Notes: generated from the sequence alone by a model not told the origin. Positions 1 to 7,378 are shown, numbered from the stretch's first letter. The stretch is 20,231 nucleotides of DNA from Scatosoma sp045656625 (GCA_045656625.1 JAZORL010000077.1:1-20231), one strand, 5' to 3'. Numbers and translations: made by a program.

Positions 1-748
1 CTATACTGCTGATTCCACCTGCGTTTATTCTTATAACGCAGAATCCAACTGCTGGTACACGAACGTAAACGGCACGGATTACTATCTTGGTACGTACAGC
101 ACGTTCAATACGGTAAGCGCGTCCAAGACTTCCTACATCAACGCTGAAAACACCGGCGTTGAGCAATTCCCTTTGGAACTCGTTGCAAAAGATGAAATCG
201 GCGGCGATGAAGGTGGTGAAGTTACTCCTCCCGAAGGTGGCGACGAAGGTGTTACGAATCCCGAACTTGACGAAGCGAAAGCTTACAAGCTCTTCCTTAC
301 GCAAGTAACCAACAACAAGGTTCTTTACCTTGACGGCGGCGTAAGCGGCAGATACCTTTCTATGACCGAAGACGCTTCGGCTTCTATCGACGTTTATGCT
401 GAAAAGGCAGGCGTTGGCTATAAGTTCTATACCCTTGTTGATGGCGCTAAACAATACGTTAACATTTATTTCAATTCTGAAAGTAAAGTTTCCGTTAACT
501 ATACTGCTGATTCCACCTGCGTTTATTCTTATAACGCAGAATCCAACTGCTGGTACACGAACGTAAACGGCACGGATTACTATCTTGGTACGTACAGCAC
601 GTTCAATACGGTAAGCGCGTCCAAAACTTCCTACATCAACGCTGAAAACACCGGCGTTGAGCAATTCCCCTTGGAACTCGTCGCAAAAGATGAAATCGGC
701 GGCGATGAAGGTGGTGAAGTTACTCCTCCCGAAGGTGGCGACGAAGGT
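1..748 (+). repeat. Tandem in-frame duplication, 498-bp period (166 aa)
   Basis: Bases 1-250 match 499-748 except at three positions (127/625 G/A, 172/670 T/C, 184/682 T/C). All three are silent third-codon changes (Lys, Pro, Val). Bases 251-498 are the first half of the second unit. The unit holds one beta-rich domain with two cysteines (sequence STC...SNC) followed by a Gly/Glu linker. The left edge of the window cuts the first copy, so the total copy number is unknown. Confidence 0.95.
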
Positions 749-1789
749 GGCGAAACGCCCGTTGTTCCCCACGAACACAGCGGCTACGAAGCTGACTATA
801 AGTGCGACGAATGTTCCGCTGTAGTTGAACCCGCTGATGGGGAATTCCTTACTCTTGCACAGGCTATTAAATTGGCAGACGCTCTTGGCGTTGGTAAATA
901 CTCCACCAATAAATATTATTTGACCTGCGAAATCGTAAGCGTTTATAACACCCAATACGGCAATGCAAACGTTACGGATGCTGATGGTACGGATTACGTA
1001 CTCTATGGTCTTTATATGGATGGCGTAAGATACGATGCACTTACCAATAAGCCTGCAAAGGGTGACGAAATCACCGTTTACGGTCAAGTTGGTAGCTATA
1101 GTAAGGATGGTTCTACCGTTTCTTCCTATCAAATGAAGGATGCGCAAATTGATGATTTCATTGTTCATACGCATGATTACAAAGACGTTGTGACGGCTCC
1201 TACTTGTACGGCTGAAGGCTACACCACCCATACGTGCTCCATTTGTGAAGATACGTATAAAGATTCTGAAGTTGCGGCTTTGGGCCACACCATCGACAAC
1301 GGCACCTGCGGAAACTGCGGTCAAGAAATCAGCGCTGAAAATCCTGGTTTGACGGATAAATCCTATTCTCATACCTTCACTTCCTCAAGCGTTTTCACTA
1401 GCGAAACGACGAAGGAACTTGATGGCGTAAATTGGACTATTTCTGGCACGAAGCCTGCTGGCGACGGCTATTGGGGATGGGACACAAATTCTAGCAAAGG
1501 TCAGCAACTTGGTTCTAGCAAAAAATACTACACTGAATTAACTGTTAAATCCGAAAGTTTCAGCAACGTATCTCAAATTAAAATTAATACTTGCGGCGCA
1601 TCCAGCACCAATGCTAAATGTGTAGTTTACGTTGGTGAAACCAAAGTTGGTGAAATTACCCTTACCTCTACTGCAACGGATTATACGTTTGATGTAGCAG
1701 GTCTTTCCGGCGAAATTAGATTTGAATATACGCAAACCAGTAAAAAGGCTATTTATATCAAATCTATTGCAGTTGATTATGCTGAATAA
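1..1789 (+). CDS. Modular extracellular repeat protein, C-terminal part (5' end outside window)
   Basis: The frame is open from base 2, so the start lies upstream; 595 residues are visible. Counting from the first visible codon: residues 1-65 are the end of one repeat domain; 66-90 a Gly/Glu/Pro linker; about 91-228 a complete second copy ending in the same linker; 257-271 a His/Cys cluster (HEH then CDEC); about 280-388 an OB-fold-like domain; 389-440 a second cluster (HTH, Cys402, Cys412/415, Cys436/439) of the CxxC type common in secreted Firmicutes proteins; and 449-595 a beta-rich C-terminal domain. Composition (Gly, Asn, Thr, Tyr) and modular layout indicate an exported protein. No LPXTG signal or C-terminal membrane helix is present, so any anchor must be N-terminal or the protein is released. 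The function is unknown; binding of a surface polymer or nucleic acid is only a guess. A TTG at 173 would give 538 residues but starts mid-domain and is not a start. Confidence 0.85.
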   Translation, partial: YTADSTCVYSYNAESNCWYTNVNGTDYYLGTYSTFNTVSASKTSYINAENTGVEQFPLELVAKDEIGGDEGGEVTPPEGGDEGVTNPELDEAKAYKLFLTQVTNNKVLYLDGGVSGRYLSMTEDASASIDVYAEKAGVGYKFYTLVDGAKQYVNIYFNSESKVSVNYTADSTCVYSYNAESNCWYTNVNGTDYYLGTYSTFNTVSASKTSYINAENTGVEQFPLELVAKDEIGGDEGGEVTPPEGGDEGGETPVVPHEHSGYEADYKCDECSAVVEPADGEFLTLAQAIKLADALGVGKYSTNKYYLTCEIVSVYNTQYGNANVTDADGTDYVLYGLYMDGVRYDALTNKPAKGDEITVYGQVGSYSKDGSTVSSYQMKDAQIDDFIVHTHDYKDVVTAPTCTAEGYTTHTCSICEDTYKDSEVAALGHTIDNGTCGNCGQEISAENPGLTDKSYSHTFTSSSVFTSETTKELDGVNWTISGTKPAGDGYWGWDTNSSKGQQLGSSKKYYTELTVKSESFSNVSQIKINTCGASSTNAKCVVYVGETKVGEITLTSTATDYTFDVAGLSGEIRFEYTQTSKKAIYIKSIAVDYAE

Positions 1790-1810
1790 TTAAACATTCG
1801 CTAAACGACT

Positions 1811-1850
1811 AAAAATTTACGCTCGCGTAGAAATACGCGAGCGTATTTTT
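1811..1850 (+). terminator. Rho-independent terminator of the repeat protein gene
   Basis: A perfect 12-bp stem (1818-1829 with 1834-1845) is closed by a GAAA tetraloop and followed by TTTTT. It begins about 25 nt after the stop codon. The A-run at 1811-1815 lengthens the stem. Confidence 0.93.
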
Positions 1851-1868
1851 ATTCTCTTTTACTTTTGA

Positions 1869-1897
1869 TTGACTATCTTCCCCCATTGTGCTATAAT
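1869..1897 (+). promoter_or_regulatory. Sigma-A-type promoter for the barnase-like lipoprotein
   Basis: TTGACT at 1869-1874, a 17-bp spacer, then TATAAT at 1892-1897, preceded by TG at 1889-1890 (extended -10). The predicted start site is near 1904, leaving a short leader with the SD AAGGAG at 1918-1923, nine bases before the ATG. This is one of the best consensus matches in the window and suggests strong expression. Confidence 0.88.
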
Positions 1898-1932
1898 ATC
1901 CAAGATGAACACATTTTAAGGAGTATTTACCT

Positions 1933-3381
1933 ATGAAAGCTTGGAAAAAGCTTTGCTTATTCTTGGCGGCGCTCTTTGCGTTTTCCGCCGCGCCTGCGTG
2001 CAATCCCTCTTCCTTTAAGGATTCTAACAGCGTAGCCTCGACCGAGAGCGAAAGCACCACTCCAGAAAATAGCGAGAATAGCGAAAGCACCGCCCCCGAA
2101 ACAAGTGAAACGCCCGAAAACCCCGAATCTTCGGAAGGCTCGGAAGACGTGGTTGACCCCGAAATGGCGCTTGCCGAAGAAATTGTGGACGAAGCCTACG
2201 CGCTTGCCTATAACGAAGAAATGGACGGCATCTACACCCTTTGGGGTACGGTGACGGAAATTACGACGAAATATTCGTCAAGCAAAGGCGTCACGTTGAT
2301 TATGCGTGTACACGAGCCGCAAAACCGCACAATGATGTGTTATCAGCTCAAGGGCGACGGCGCGAGTTTGATTAGCGTGGGCTATAAAATTAAAGTGACG
2401 GGCTCGATTAAGAATTATAAAGGCCAAGTGGAATTTGACAAGGGCTGCTATTTGCTTTCCTATGAGTACGGCTCAATTGACGGCGGCGAGGATTTGCCCG
2501 ACGTCGGGAACGATCCTTATGCGAATATGACGGAATACGCCTTTTATCAAAACTACGCACCTGCAACGAGCAACGAGGACGCTTACTATCGTTCCTCGCA
2601 CGGATTTATGTCGGGCGAGCTTGAAACGCCCGATCAAGAGCCCACCCTTTCGAGTTATCAGCCGAGCCGCAACGGAAAATTAATCCGCAACAGCGAAATG
2701 CAGTTCTCGGAAGACGGAAACGCCTATACCGTACTCGACGCATACGGCGCGCCTGCCTTTACCGTCTATCGTGAAGGCGGCTATATCACCTTGGAAGAAG
2801 TGGCTGCGTACGTGTACGCATTCGGTACTGTTCCTAAAAACTACGCTTCGGATAAAAACACCGACCCCGACGATAGCATTTGGGGGGAATATTTGCGCGT
2901 GAATAACACCGCATTCTCGGGCAGTACGAGCAAGTACCCTTACGAACCCGAGCTTCCGAATATTAGCGGTTGCGGCGGTAGCTTGAATTATTACGAAATT
3001 GATATCGGAACGACGGGTACGGACTGCGATCCGAGCTATCCTATCAAAATCTACAATAACGGCTCTACCATCACGCGTGGGGCGGCGCGTATCGTCTACG
3101 GCAAAAACGACCTCGACCGTGACGGCGTGTACGAAATCAACGAACACCACGTGTTCTACACCTACAACCACTACAACGATTTCCAAGAGTATCTCAACTA
3201 TGAGGGCGGTTGGGGAGAAATGTTTGGGAATATCACGGGTGGCGGTACGCTTTCGAGCAAATACGATTATAATCCCACCGACTACGTGCAAATTTTCTTG
3301 GAAGAATTGCCTATCGCGCGCTACTGCGCATTCGCAACCGTCCACGCAAGCGACGCTTGGGAATATTTCCAAACCGCATAA
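1933..3381 (+). CDS. Lipoprotein with OB-like domain and barnase-type ribonuclease domain
   Basis: 482 aa. A hydrophobic signal peptide ends in a lipobox-like APAC with Cys23. Residues 24-77 form a Ser/Glu/Pro/Thr stalk. About 80-180 resembles an OB-fold (GTVTEI, VGYKIKVTGSI). About 283-420 aligns by eye with barnase. ITLEEVAAYVYAFGTVPKNY matches the barnase N-terminal helix and PDNY. E338 in EPELP corresponds to guanine-binding E60, and E355 in YYEIDI to catalytic E73. R382 and R386 in RGAAR correspond to R83 and R87, and H413 in YNHY to H102. K308 is near K27. R59 is not conserved (Tyr337). An EF-hand-like loop DLDRDGVYEINE (393-404) sits between the Arg and His strands. The protein is probably a surface-tethered guanyl-preferring RNase; this assignment is by motif only. 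No barstar-like gene is in the window. Start: SD AAGGAG plus ATG. Confidence 0.8.
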   Translation: MKAWKKLCLFLAALFAFSAAPACNPSSFKDSNSVASTESESTTPENSENSESTAPETSETPENPESSEGSEDVVDPEMALAEEIVDEAYALAYNEEMDGIYTLWGTVTEITTKYSSSKGVTLIMRVHEPQNRTMMCYQLKGDGASLISVGYKIKVTGSIKNYKGQVEFDKGCYLLSYEYGSIDGGEDLPDVGNDPYANMTEYAFYQNYAPATSNEDAYYRSSHGFMSGELETPDQEPTLSSYQPSRNGKLIRNSEMQFSEDGNAYTVLDAYGAPAFTVYREGGYITLEEVAAYVYAFGTVPKNYASDKNTDPDDSIWGEYLRVNNTAFSGSTSKYPYEPELPNISGCGGSLNYYEIDIGTTGTDCDPSYPIKIYNNGSTITRGAARIVYGKNDLDRDGVYEINEHHVFYTYNHYNDFQEYLNYEGGWGEMFGNITGGGTLSSKYDYNPTDYVQIFLEELPIARYCAFATVHASDAWEYFQTA

Positions 3382-3404
3382 CAGCCAAATTTAACGAAAT
3401 ATAT

Positions 3405-3446
3405 AAAAAGCAGGCATTCCCACGGGGAATGCCTGCTTTGTCCGTT
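3405..3446. terminator. Bidirectional terminator between convergent lipoprotein gene and surE
   Basis: A 15-bp stem pairs 3407-3421 (AAAGCAGGCATTCCC) with 3425-3439 around a 3-nt loop. On the minus strand it is followed by TTTTTAT, so it ends the surE operon. On the plus strand the tail is TTTGTCCGTTTTT, a weaker T-tract, but it is placed to end the lipoprotein gene. Confidence 0.88.
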
Positions 3447-3464
3447 TTTGAGCCGTTTTTCGGC

Positions 3465-4193
3465 TTATTTTTCCTCTTTCGTTCGATACTTCTCAAACAC
3501 TTTCATGTCCGTACGAGTCGTAAGCAAGGGCGTAATGGAAATATAGCCTTGCAAAACGGCAACCGTGTCACGATCGCAATCGTCAGGGCAAACGTCGGGA
3601 ATGGGTTCCCCTTCCTGCACGTAGATATCCCCTTCCTTCAAGATAAATCGATCCGAGAAATAGGGCGAGCCTTGATAGGTCATACGGATTGCCTTCGGCT
3701 CATTGGGAATGTTTACGTTGAAAAGCAAACACTCGTCAAAGAGTTTGTTTTTCATAATATATTCGTACACTTGGTCGAAATACGCCGCCGCCTTTTCCTG
3801 ACCGTCAGGAAACGCCGAAAATGCAATCGCAGGAATCCCCATACGAGATGCCTCGAAAATTGCGCCGCACGTACCCGAGTACACGATATCCGCGCCCAAG
3901 TTTACACCGCAGTTAATGCCCGACAATACGAGATCGAATTTCTTATCGAGCCCCAGCGTACCAAAGCGCACGCAGTCTGCAGGTGTAGACGACATAGAAT
4001 ATGCCGTAATTCCGTCGATAAAAGGTACTTTTTTGATTTCTACGGGCGTGATAAAGTCGATTGCGTGGCTTTTGCCGCTTTGCTCCACCTTCGGCGCGAC
4101 TACCGTCACTTCGCCTAACTTTTGCGCCCATTTTGCGAGTAGGCGAATACCGAGCGTATCCACCCCGTCGTCGTTCGTAATTAAAATTCTCAT
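3465..4193 (-). CDS. surE: 5'/3'-nucleotidase SurE
   Basis: 242 aa from the ATG at 4193. SurE removes phosphate from nucleoside monophosphates in the cytoplasm using a divalent metal. The metal-binding set is present: N7-D8-D9-G10 at the N-terminus, S39 in EQSGKSHA, and N94 in LVLSGIN. Further family signatures are SSTPADCVRFG and GTCGAIFEASRMGIPAIAFS. An upstream in-frame TTG (4199) would add two residues, but the ATG overlaps the stop of the preceding DHH gene as ATGA, with AAGG six bases upstream. That marks the real start and suggests translational coupling. The gene is the last of the four-gene nucleotide-hydrolase operon and ends just before the shared terminator. The length is normal for SurE. 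Confidence 0.95.
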   Translation of the reverse strand: MRILITNDDGVDTLGIRLLAKWAQKLGEVTVVAPKVEQSGKSHAIDFITPVEIKKVPFIDGITAYSMSSTPADCVRFGTLGLDKKFDLVLSGINCGVNLGADIVYSGTCGAIFEASRMGIPAIAFSAFPDGQEKAAAYFDQVYEYIMKNKLFDECLLFNVNIPNEPKAIRMTYQGSPYFSDRFILKEGDIYVQEGEPIPDVCPDDCDRDTVAVLQGYISITPLLTTRTDMKVFEKYRTKEEK

Positions 4194-5173
4194 AACCAAC
4201 CTTGATTCTTTTCTTTATATTCCTTCAAAAGTGCGTCTGCATCCGCCAAAAGCGCGTTCATTTCCGCTTTGGAGTACACCGTTGCGCCGCAAGCGCAGGC
4301 GTGACCGCCGCCATGGTATTTTTCCGCAAGCTCGTTCACCGTCACGAAACGAGAGCGAAGTCTTACACGGATCGAACCGTCGCCGTTGTCGATAAATGCA
4401 AGCCAAATGAGCGAATCCTTAATCGAATCCATACACGATACGGATGCGCTGGCTTGTTCGTTCGACAAAGCAAATTTTTTCTTCATTTTCTTGGTGACAA
4501 ATAAGGACGCTACACCGTGCTTGCTTATCTTCATTTTCTTATGCGCGTACGCTTCGAATTTGAACTCGTCAAAGTCCTTCAAATACAAGTTCGAATAAAT
4601 AAACTCGACGTCGATTTTTTGATTGAGCATCAACCCTGCAAGGCGCATCGTTTCGCCCGATACGTCACGGAAACGGAATCTGCCCGAATCGGTGACCATA
4701 CCCGTGAAAATATACGTCGCCGCCTCTTTCGTGAGCTTCAATTCATCCTTAAACGCATCGTAAAACGCCGCAACCATTTCACACGTAGACGAGCGTTCTT
4801 CTTCTACCCATTCCGTCGGCGCATAAGATTGCACGGGGATATGGTGGTCAATCTTGACAAGCTCCTTGCAAAGCTCGTATTTTTTGTTGGAAATACGCTC
4901 TTTGGTAGCCGTGTCCAGCACAATCCCGAGCGCATCGGCGTATGCCTCGTCGGCAAGCGGTTCGTCCTCTTTGCCCAAAAACGCAAGGTAATTGGAAAAA
5001 TCGACGTTTTGCAAATAGATTTCCTTGTCGGGATAGGTCGCTTTCAAAATCGCCTGCAAGCCCTTCGTCGAGCCGACCGCATCTCCGTCGGGACGGAAGT
5101 GACGAAAAATGATAATCTTTTGATTTTCCTTGATCTTCTCTAAAACCTTTTTCATATTTTCAATCTTACTCAT
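4190..5173 (-). CDS. DHH/DHHA1 phosphodiesterase, NrnA-like (oligoribonuclease / pAp phosphatase family), copy 2
   Basis: 327 aa from the ATG at 5173. The DHH domain shows RHFRPDGDA (H25, D29, D31), D87 in IVLDTA, the D109-H110-H111 triad and D162 in TGMVTDSGRFRF. The C-terminal DHHA1 domain ends in GGGHACACGA near 288-297. All expected Mn ligands are present, so an active enzyme is expected. Relatives degrade 2-5 nt RNAs and pAp, or cyclic dinucleotide products such as pApA; motifs alone cannot choose between these. The open frame extends 27 codons upstream, but those overlap the preceding gene. The ATG has a strong SD (AAAAGGAG) and shares one base with the upstream stop (TAATG). Downstream it overlaps surE by ATGA. 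It is a collinear paralogue of the adjacent upstream gene. Confidence 0.9.
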   Translation of the reverse strand: MSKIENMKKVLEKIKENQKIIIFRHFRPDGDAVGSTKGLQAILKATYPDKEIYLQNVDFSNYLAFLGKEDEPLADEAYADALGIVLDTATKERISNKKYELCKELVKIDHHIPVQSYAPTEWVEEERSSTCEMVAAFYDAFKDELKLTKEAATYIFTGMVTDSGRFRFRDVSGETMRLAGLMLNQKIDVEFIYSNLYLKDFDEFKFEAYAHKKMKISKHGVASLFVTKKMKKKFALSNEQASASVSCMDSIKDSLIWLAFIDNGDGSIRVRLRSRFVTVNELAEKYHGGGHACACGATVYSKAEMNALLADADALLKEYKEKNQGWL

Positions 5174-6114
5174 TATGCTTCTCCTTTTACAAATGCATTC
5201 AAGTCTTCCAAGAGCGCCATAGCCTCCGCACGGTCCTTCACCGACGCGCCGCAAGCCTTTGCGTGACCGCCGCCGCCGTATTTTACCGCTACGGGCTGTA
5301 CCGTGTACTTGCTCGAACGGATTTCGACGAGTACCTTATCTTCCGTTTCGGTGAAGTTTACCCAAATATCCACGCCGCGAAGATCGGACATCGTACCCAC
5401 CATACCGCGTGAAATTGTAAACGTATCCGTATTGTAGCTCGCCAGCTCTTCCTTCGTCGTGTAAATGTACGCCACGTTATATTCGGTGAATTGGATCTTC
5501 AAAACGAACTGCGCACGCAACCGCACGAAGAAGAAATCATCGGCGTAAAGCTGTGAATAAATGCTGTTTACGTCAAACTTTTGCGCCATCAACGCAGACG
5601 CTAAGCGGAAGGTATTCGACGTCGTAGAATCATAACGGAATCTACCCGAGTCGGTGACCATACCCGTATATAACGCCTTTGCCGATTCGGGCGAAAGCGC
5701 CAAGCCGCATTCAAGCGCAAGCTCCGTGATTAATCCACAACAGCTCTCGTAAGAGGTGTCCACAATCTCGATATCTGCGAAGTTTTCGCAGTAGATATGA
5801 TGGTCGATACGAATCACCTTCGCCGCCTTTTTATAGCGGTCGTCCGAAACGAGCGAGCTGGCGCCGCAATCCAGGATAAACGCAAGCGCACCCTCGTACT
5901 CGCTATCGTCGATTTCGTCCATTGTCGAGCCGCCCATAAAAGAATAGCGTTTTGCGCCGTCGCCGACTACGTACACCGATTTTTCAGGGAAATTGTCCTG
6001 AATAATATGTTTTAAGCCGATTTGACTACCCAATGCATCGCCGTCTGGGCTGGAATGTCTATGAATGATGATTGTTTTGTAATTTTTTATCTCGGTTAAT
6101 ACTTGTTTAAACAT
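5173..6114 (-). CDS. DHH/DHHA1 phosphodiesterase, NrnA-like, copy 1
   Basis: 313 aa from the ATG at 6114. The motif set is complete: RHSSPDGDA (H20, D24, D26), D82 in ILDCG, D104-H105-H106, TGMVTDSGRFRY and a C-terminal GGGGHAKACGA. It should be a cytoplasmic Mn-dependent phosphodiesterase acting on short RNA, pAp or linear dinucleotides. The start is uncertain. The ATG lies only four bases after the dgt stop with no close SD. An in-frame TTG at 6129 has AAAGGA four bases upstream, would overlap dgt by 11 bp, and gives an N-terminus the same length as the paralogue's. It differs from the next gene in the substrate-proximal residues around the first motif (HSS versus HFR) and after DHH, which suggests divided substrate preference rather than redundancy. 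Confidence 0.9.
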   Translation of the reverse strand: MFKQVLTEIKNYKTIIIHRHSSPDGDALGSQIGLKHIIQDNFPEKSVYVVGDGAKRYSFMGGSTMDEIDDSEYEGALAFILDCGASSLVSDDRYKKAAKVIRIDHHIYCENFADIEIVDTSYESCCGLITELALECGLALSPESAKALYTGMVTDSGRFRYDSTTSNTFRLASALMAQKFDVNSIYSQLYADDFFFVRLRAQFVLKIQFTEYNVAYIYTTKEELASYNTDTFTISRGMVGTMSDLRGVDIWVNFTETEDKVLVEIRSSKYTVQPVAVKYGGGGHAKACGASVKDRAEAMALLEDLNAFVKGEA

Positions 6115-6118
6115 AATT

Positions 6119-7318
6119 TTACTCGTCAAAATATCCTTTATAACGTAATTTGTAGGGGGAATTGGGGAATAAGCGTTCGTGCAGCTCGATGAAATAATCG
6201 TCCGTCATGCTTGCGATATAGTCGACGACAAGCTGATTCGCTTCCGTCTTTTCGTACGGCATTTCACGAGCCGCTTTTTGCTGCTGGACTTGGCGGATAT
6301 GGTGGGTGAAAATGGGCGAGCTTTGCACCTTCCCTTTCACGTCGTCGAGAAGCTGATTATAAACCTCTTCCATCATCGGCTGAATATTCCCTTTTAATCC
6401 CGTATGCTCCATCGAATGATTGTAAATCTTTTCGTAATTTTCTTGCTTGGCTTTGCGGAGTGCGTCAAAATGCGCGCTGTCGAGCTTGATATACGGTTTG
6501 CCGTAGCTATTTTCAATCACGTTTATAATCAAATTATCGACCATTTCCGCATTCCCGACCCCGATTTCGTGGGTGGTGAAATCCGATTCCTGCACCGCAT
6601 TTGCCAAAATTGCGTCCTGACGGTCTTTGCCCAAGTACGCAATAATATCCGAAAGTCGCACGACCGCCCCCTCTAACGTGCAGGGCATAATTTTATCCGC
6701 AAACTTCTTATCGAGCGCGCACTTTTCCATAATTTCGTCAAATTCCGCAAAACTCTTGATCGGAACGGGGTGGTATTCGTTCAACTCCATTTCCCCGTTA
6801 TGGCTTGCGATTCCGTTCAAGGTTTGCAAGGTCAAATCGTAGGGGTGAATTTTATCGAGTACGCGAACGGAATGAATGTTATGCAAAAATCTTCTGCCCG
6901 TATGTTGATAATAAAGTTCGTCCAAGAGCTTTTCGCCCGTGTGCGCAAAAGCAGGATGTCCGACGTCGTGCCCGAGCGCAATCGCCTCGATAAGCTCTAA
7001 ATTTAAGCCAAGCGCCCTGCCAATGGTACGCGAAATGCGTGATACCAACTGTACGTGCAGACTTCGTCTTGTCATATCGTCGTTTTTATACAAGGAAAAA
7101 ACCTGCGTTTTATCCGCATAACGACTAAAATACGGACAATGCATAATCGTATCCACGTCGCTGATAAACGGCGAATTCCAAGCACGCGCACTATCCCTCT
7201 TCGCCGACCGACGAAGGGCATTTTCATCGTTGAAACCACAACCGATTGCACCGCGAAGACGGTTGTTTTCGCAAATGATTTCATTCAACTCCTTGGACAG
7301 TTCTTTTTTGTTCGACAT
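6119..7318 (-). CDS. dgt: dGTP triphosphohydrolase-like HD-domain protein
   Basis: 399 aa. Hydrolyses dNTPs, classically dGTP to deoxyguanosine and tripolyphosphate; bacterial relatives with this domain vary in substrate. The HD metal ligands are visible: H88 (RRSLHVQ), H117-D118 (LGHDVGHPAFAHTGE) and D224 (RLSDIIAYLG). H121 and H126 follow the HD pair as is usual for dGTPases. LHNIHSVRVL (about 145-154) and GIASHNGE (169-176) are further family blocks. No N-terminal extension or second domain is present. The start is ATG 7318 with AGGGG about five bases upstream. It is the first gene of the operon dgt-DHH-DHH-surE; its own promoter overlaps a palindromic site. Its presence with three other nucleotide hydrolases suggests nucleotide-pool control or recycling, which is inference. 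Confidence 0.92.
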   Translation of the reverse strand: MSNKKELSKELNEIICENNRLRGAIGCGFNDENALRRSAKRDSARAWNSPFISDVDTIMHCPYFSRYADKTQVFSLYKNDDMTRRSLHVQLVSRISRTIGRALGLNLELIEAIALGHDVGHPAFAHTGEKLLDELYYQHTGRRFLHNIHSVRVLDKIHPYDLTLQTLNGIASHNGEMELNEYHPVPIKSFAEFDEIMEKCALDKKFADKIMPCTLEGAVVRLSDIIAYLGKDRQDAILANAVQESDFTTHEIGVGNAEMVDNLIINVIENSYGKPYIKLDSAHFDALRKAKQENYEKIYNHSMEHTGLKGNIQPMMEEVYNQLLDDVKGKVQSSPIFTHHIRQVQQQKAAREMPYEKTEANQLVVDYIASMTDDYFIELHERLFPNSPYKLRYKGYFDE

Positions 7319-7345
7319 ATTTACCCCTATCGTTTTTTCTCCATT

Positions 7346-7366
7346 TCAAAGTATAACATACTTTGA
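7346..7366. promoter_or_regulatory. Palindromic operator candidate over the dgt -10 box
   Basis: Perfect inverted repeat with 9-bp arms, TCAAAGTAT and ATACTTTGA, separated by the 3 bases AAC. It fully covers the -10 hexamer of the dgt promoter (7350-7355), where a bound dimer would block RNA polymerase. It lies mostly upstream of the predicted transcription start (near 7343), so it is better read as a DNA site than an RNA hairpin. The regulator is unknown, and none is encoded beside it. Confidence 0.7.
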
Positions 7367-7378
7367 GGATATTTTCAA
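7350..7378 (-). promoter_or_regulatory. Sigma-A-type promoter for the dgt-DHH-DHH-surE operon
   Basis: On the minus strand, TTGAAA (7373-7378), a 17-bp spacer, then TATACT (7350-7355) with an upstream TGT giving an extended -10. The leader is about 25 nt and carries the SD AGGGG. Confidence 0.82.

Noticed and set aside
257..271. Zinc-finger DNA-binding protein suggested by HxH and CxxC clusters in the first protein (numbers are visible residues)
   Set aside because: Such His/Cys clusters are common linkers in exported modular Firmicutes proteins, and the whole protein looks extracellular.
2680..3372. Minus-strand 230-codon frame in the lipoprotein gene, considered as a possible barstar
   Set aside because: Barstar is about 90 residues and acidic; this frame is Val/Arg-rich, fully antisense and lacks an SD or promoter.
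3357..4118. Plus-strand 253-codon frame across surE
   Set aside because: Antisense shadow of surE running through the shared terminator; Arg/His-rich with no domain pattern.
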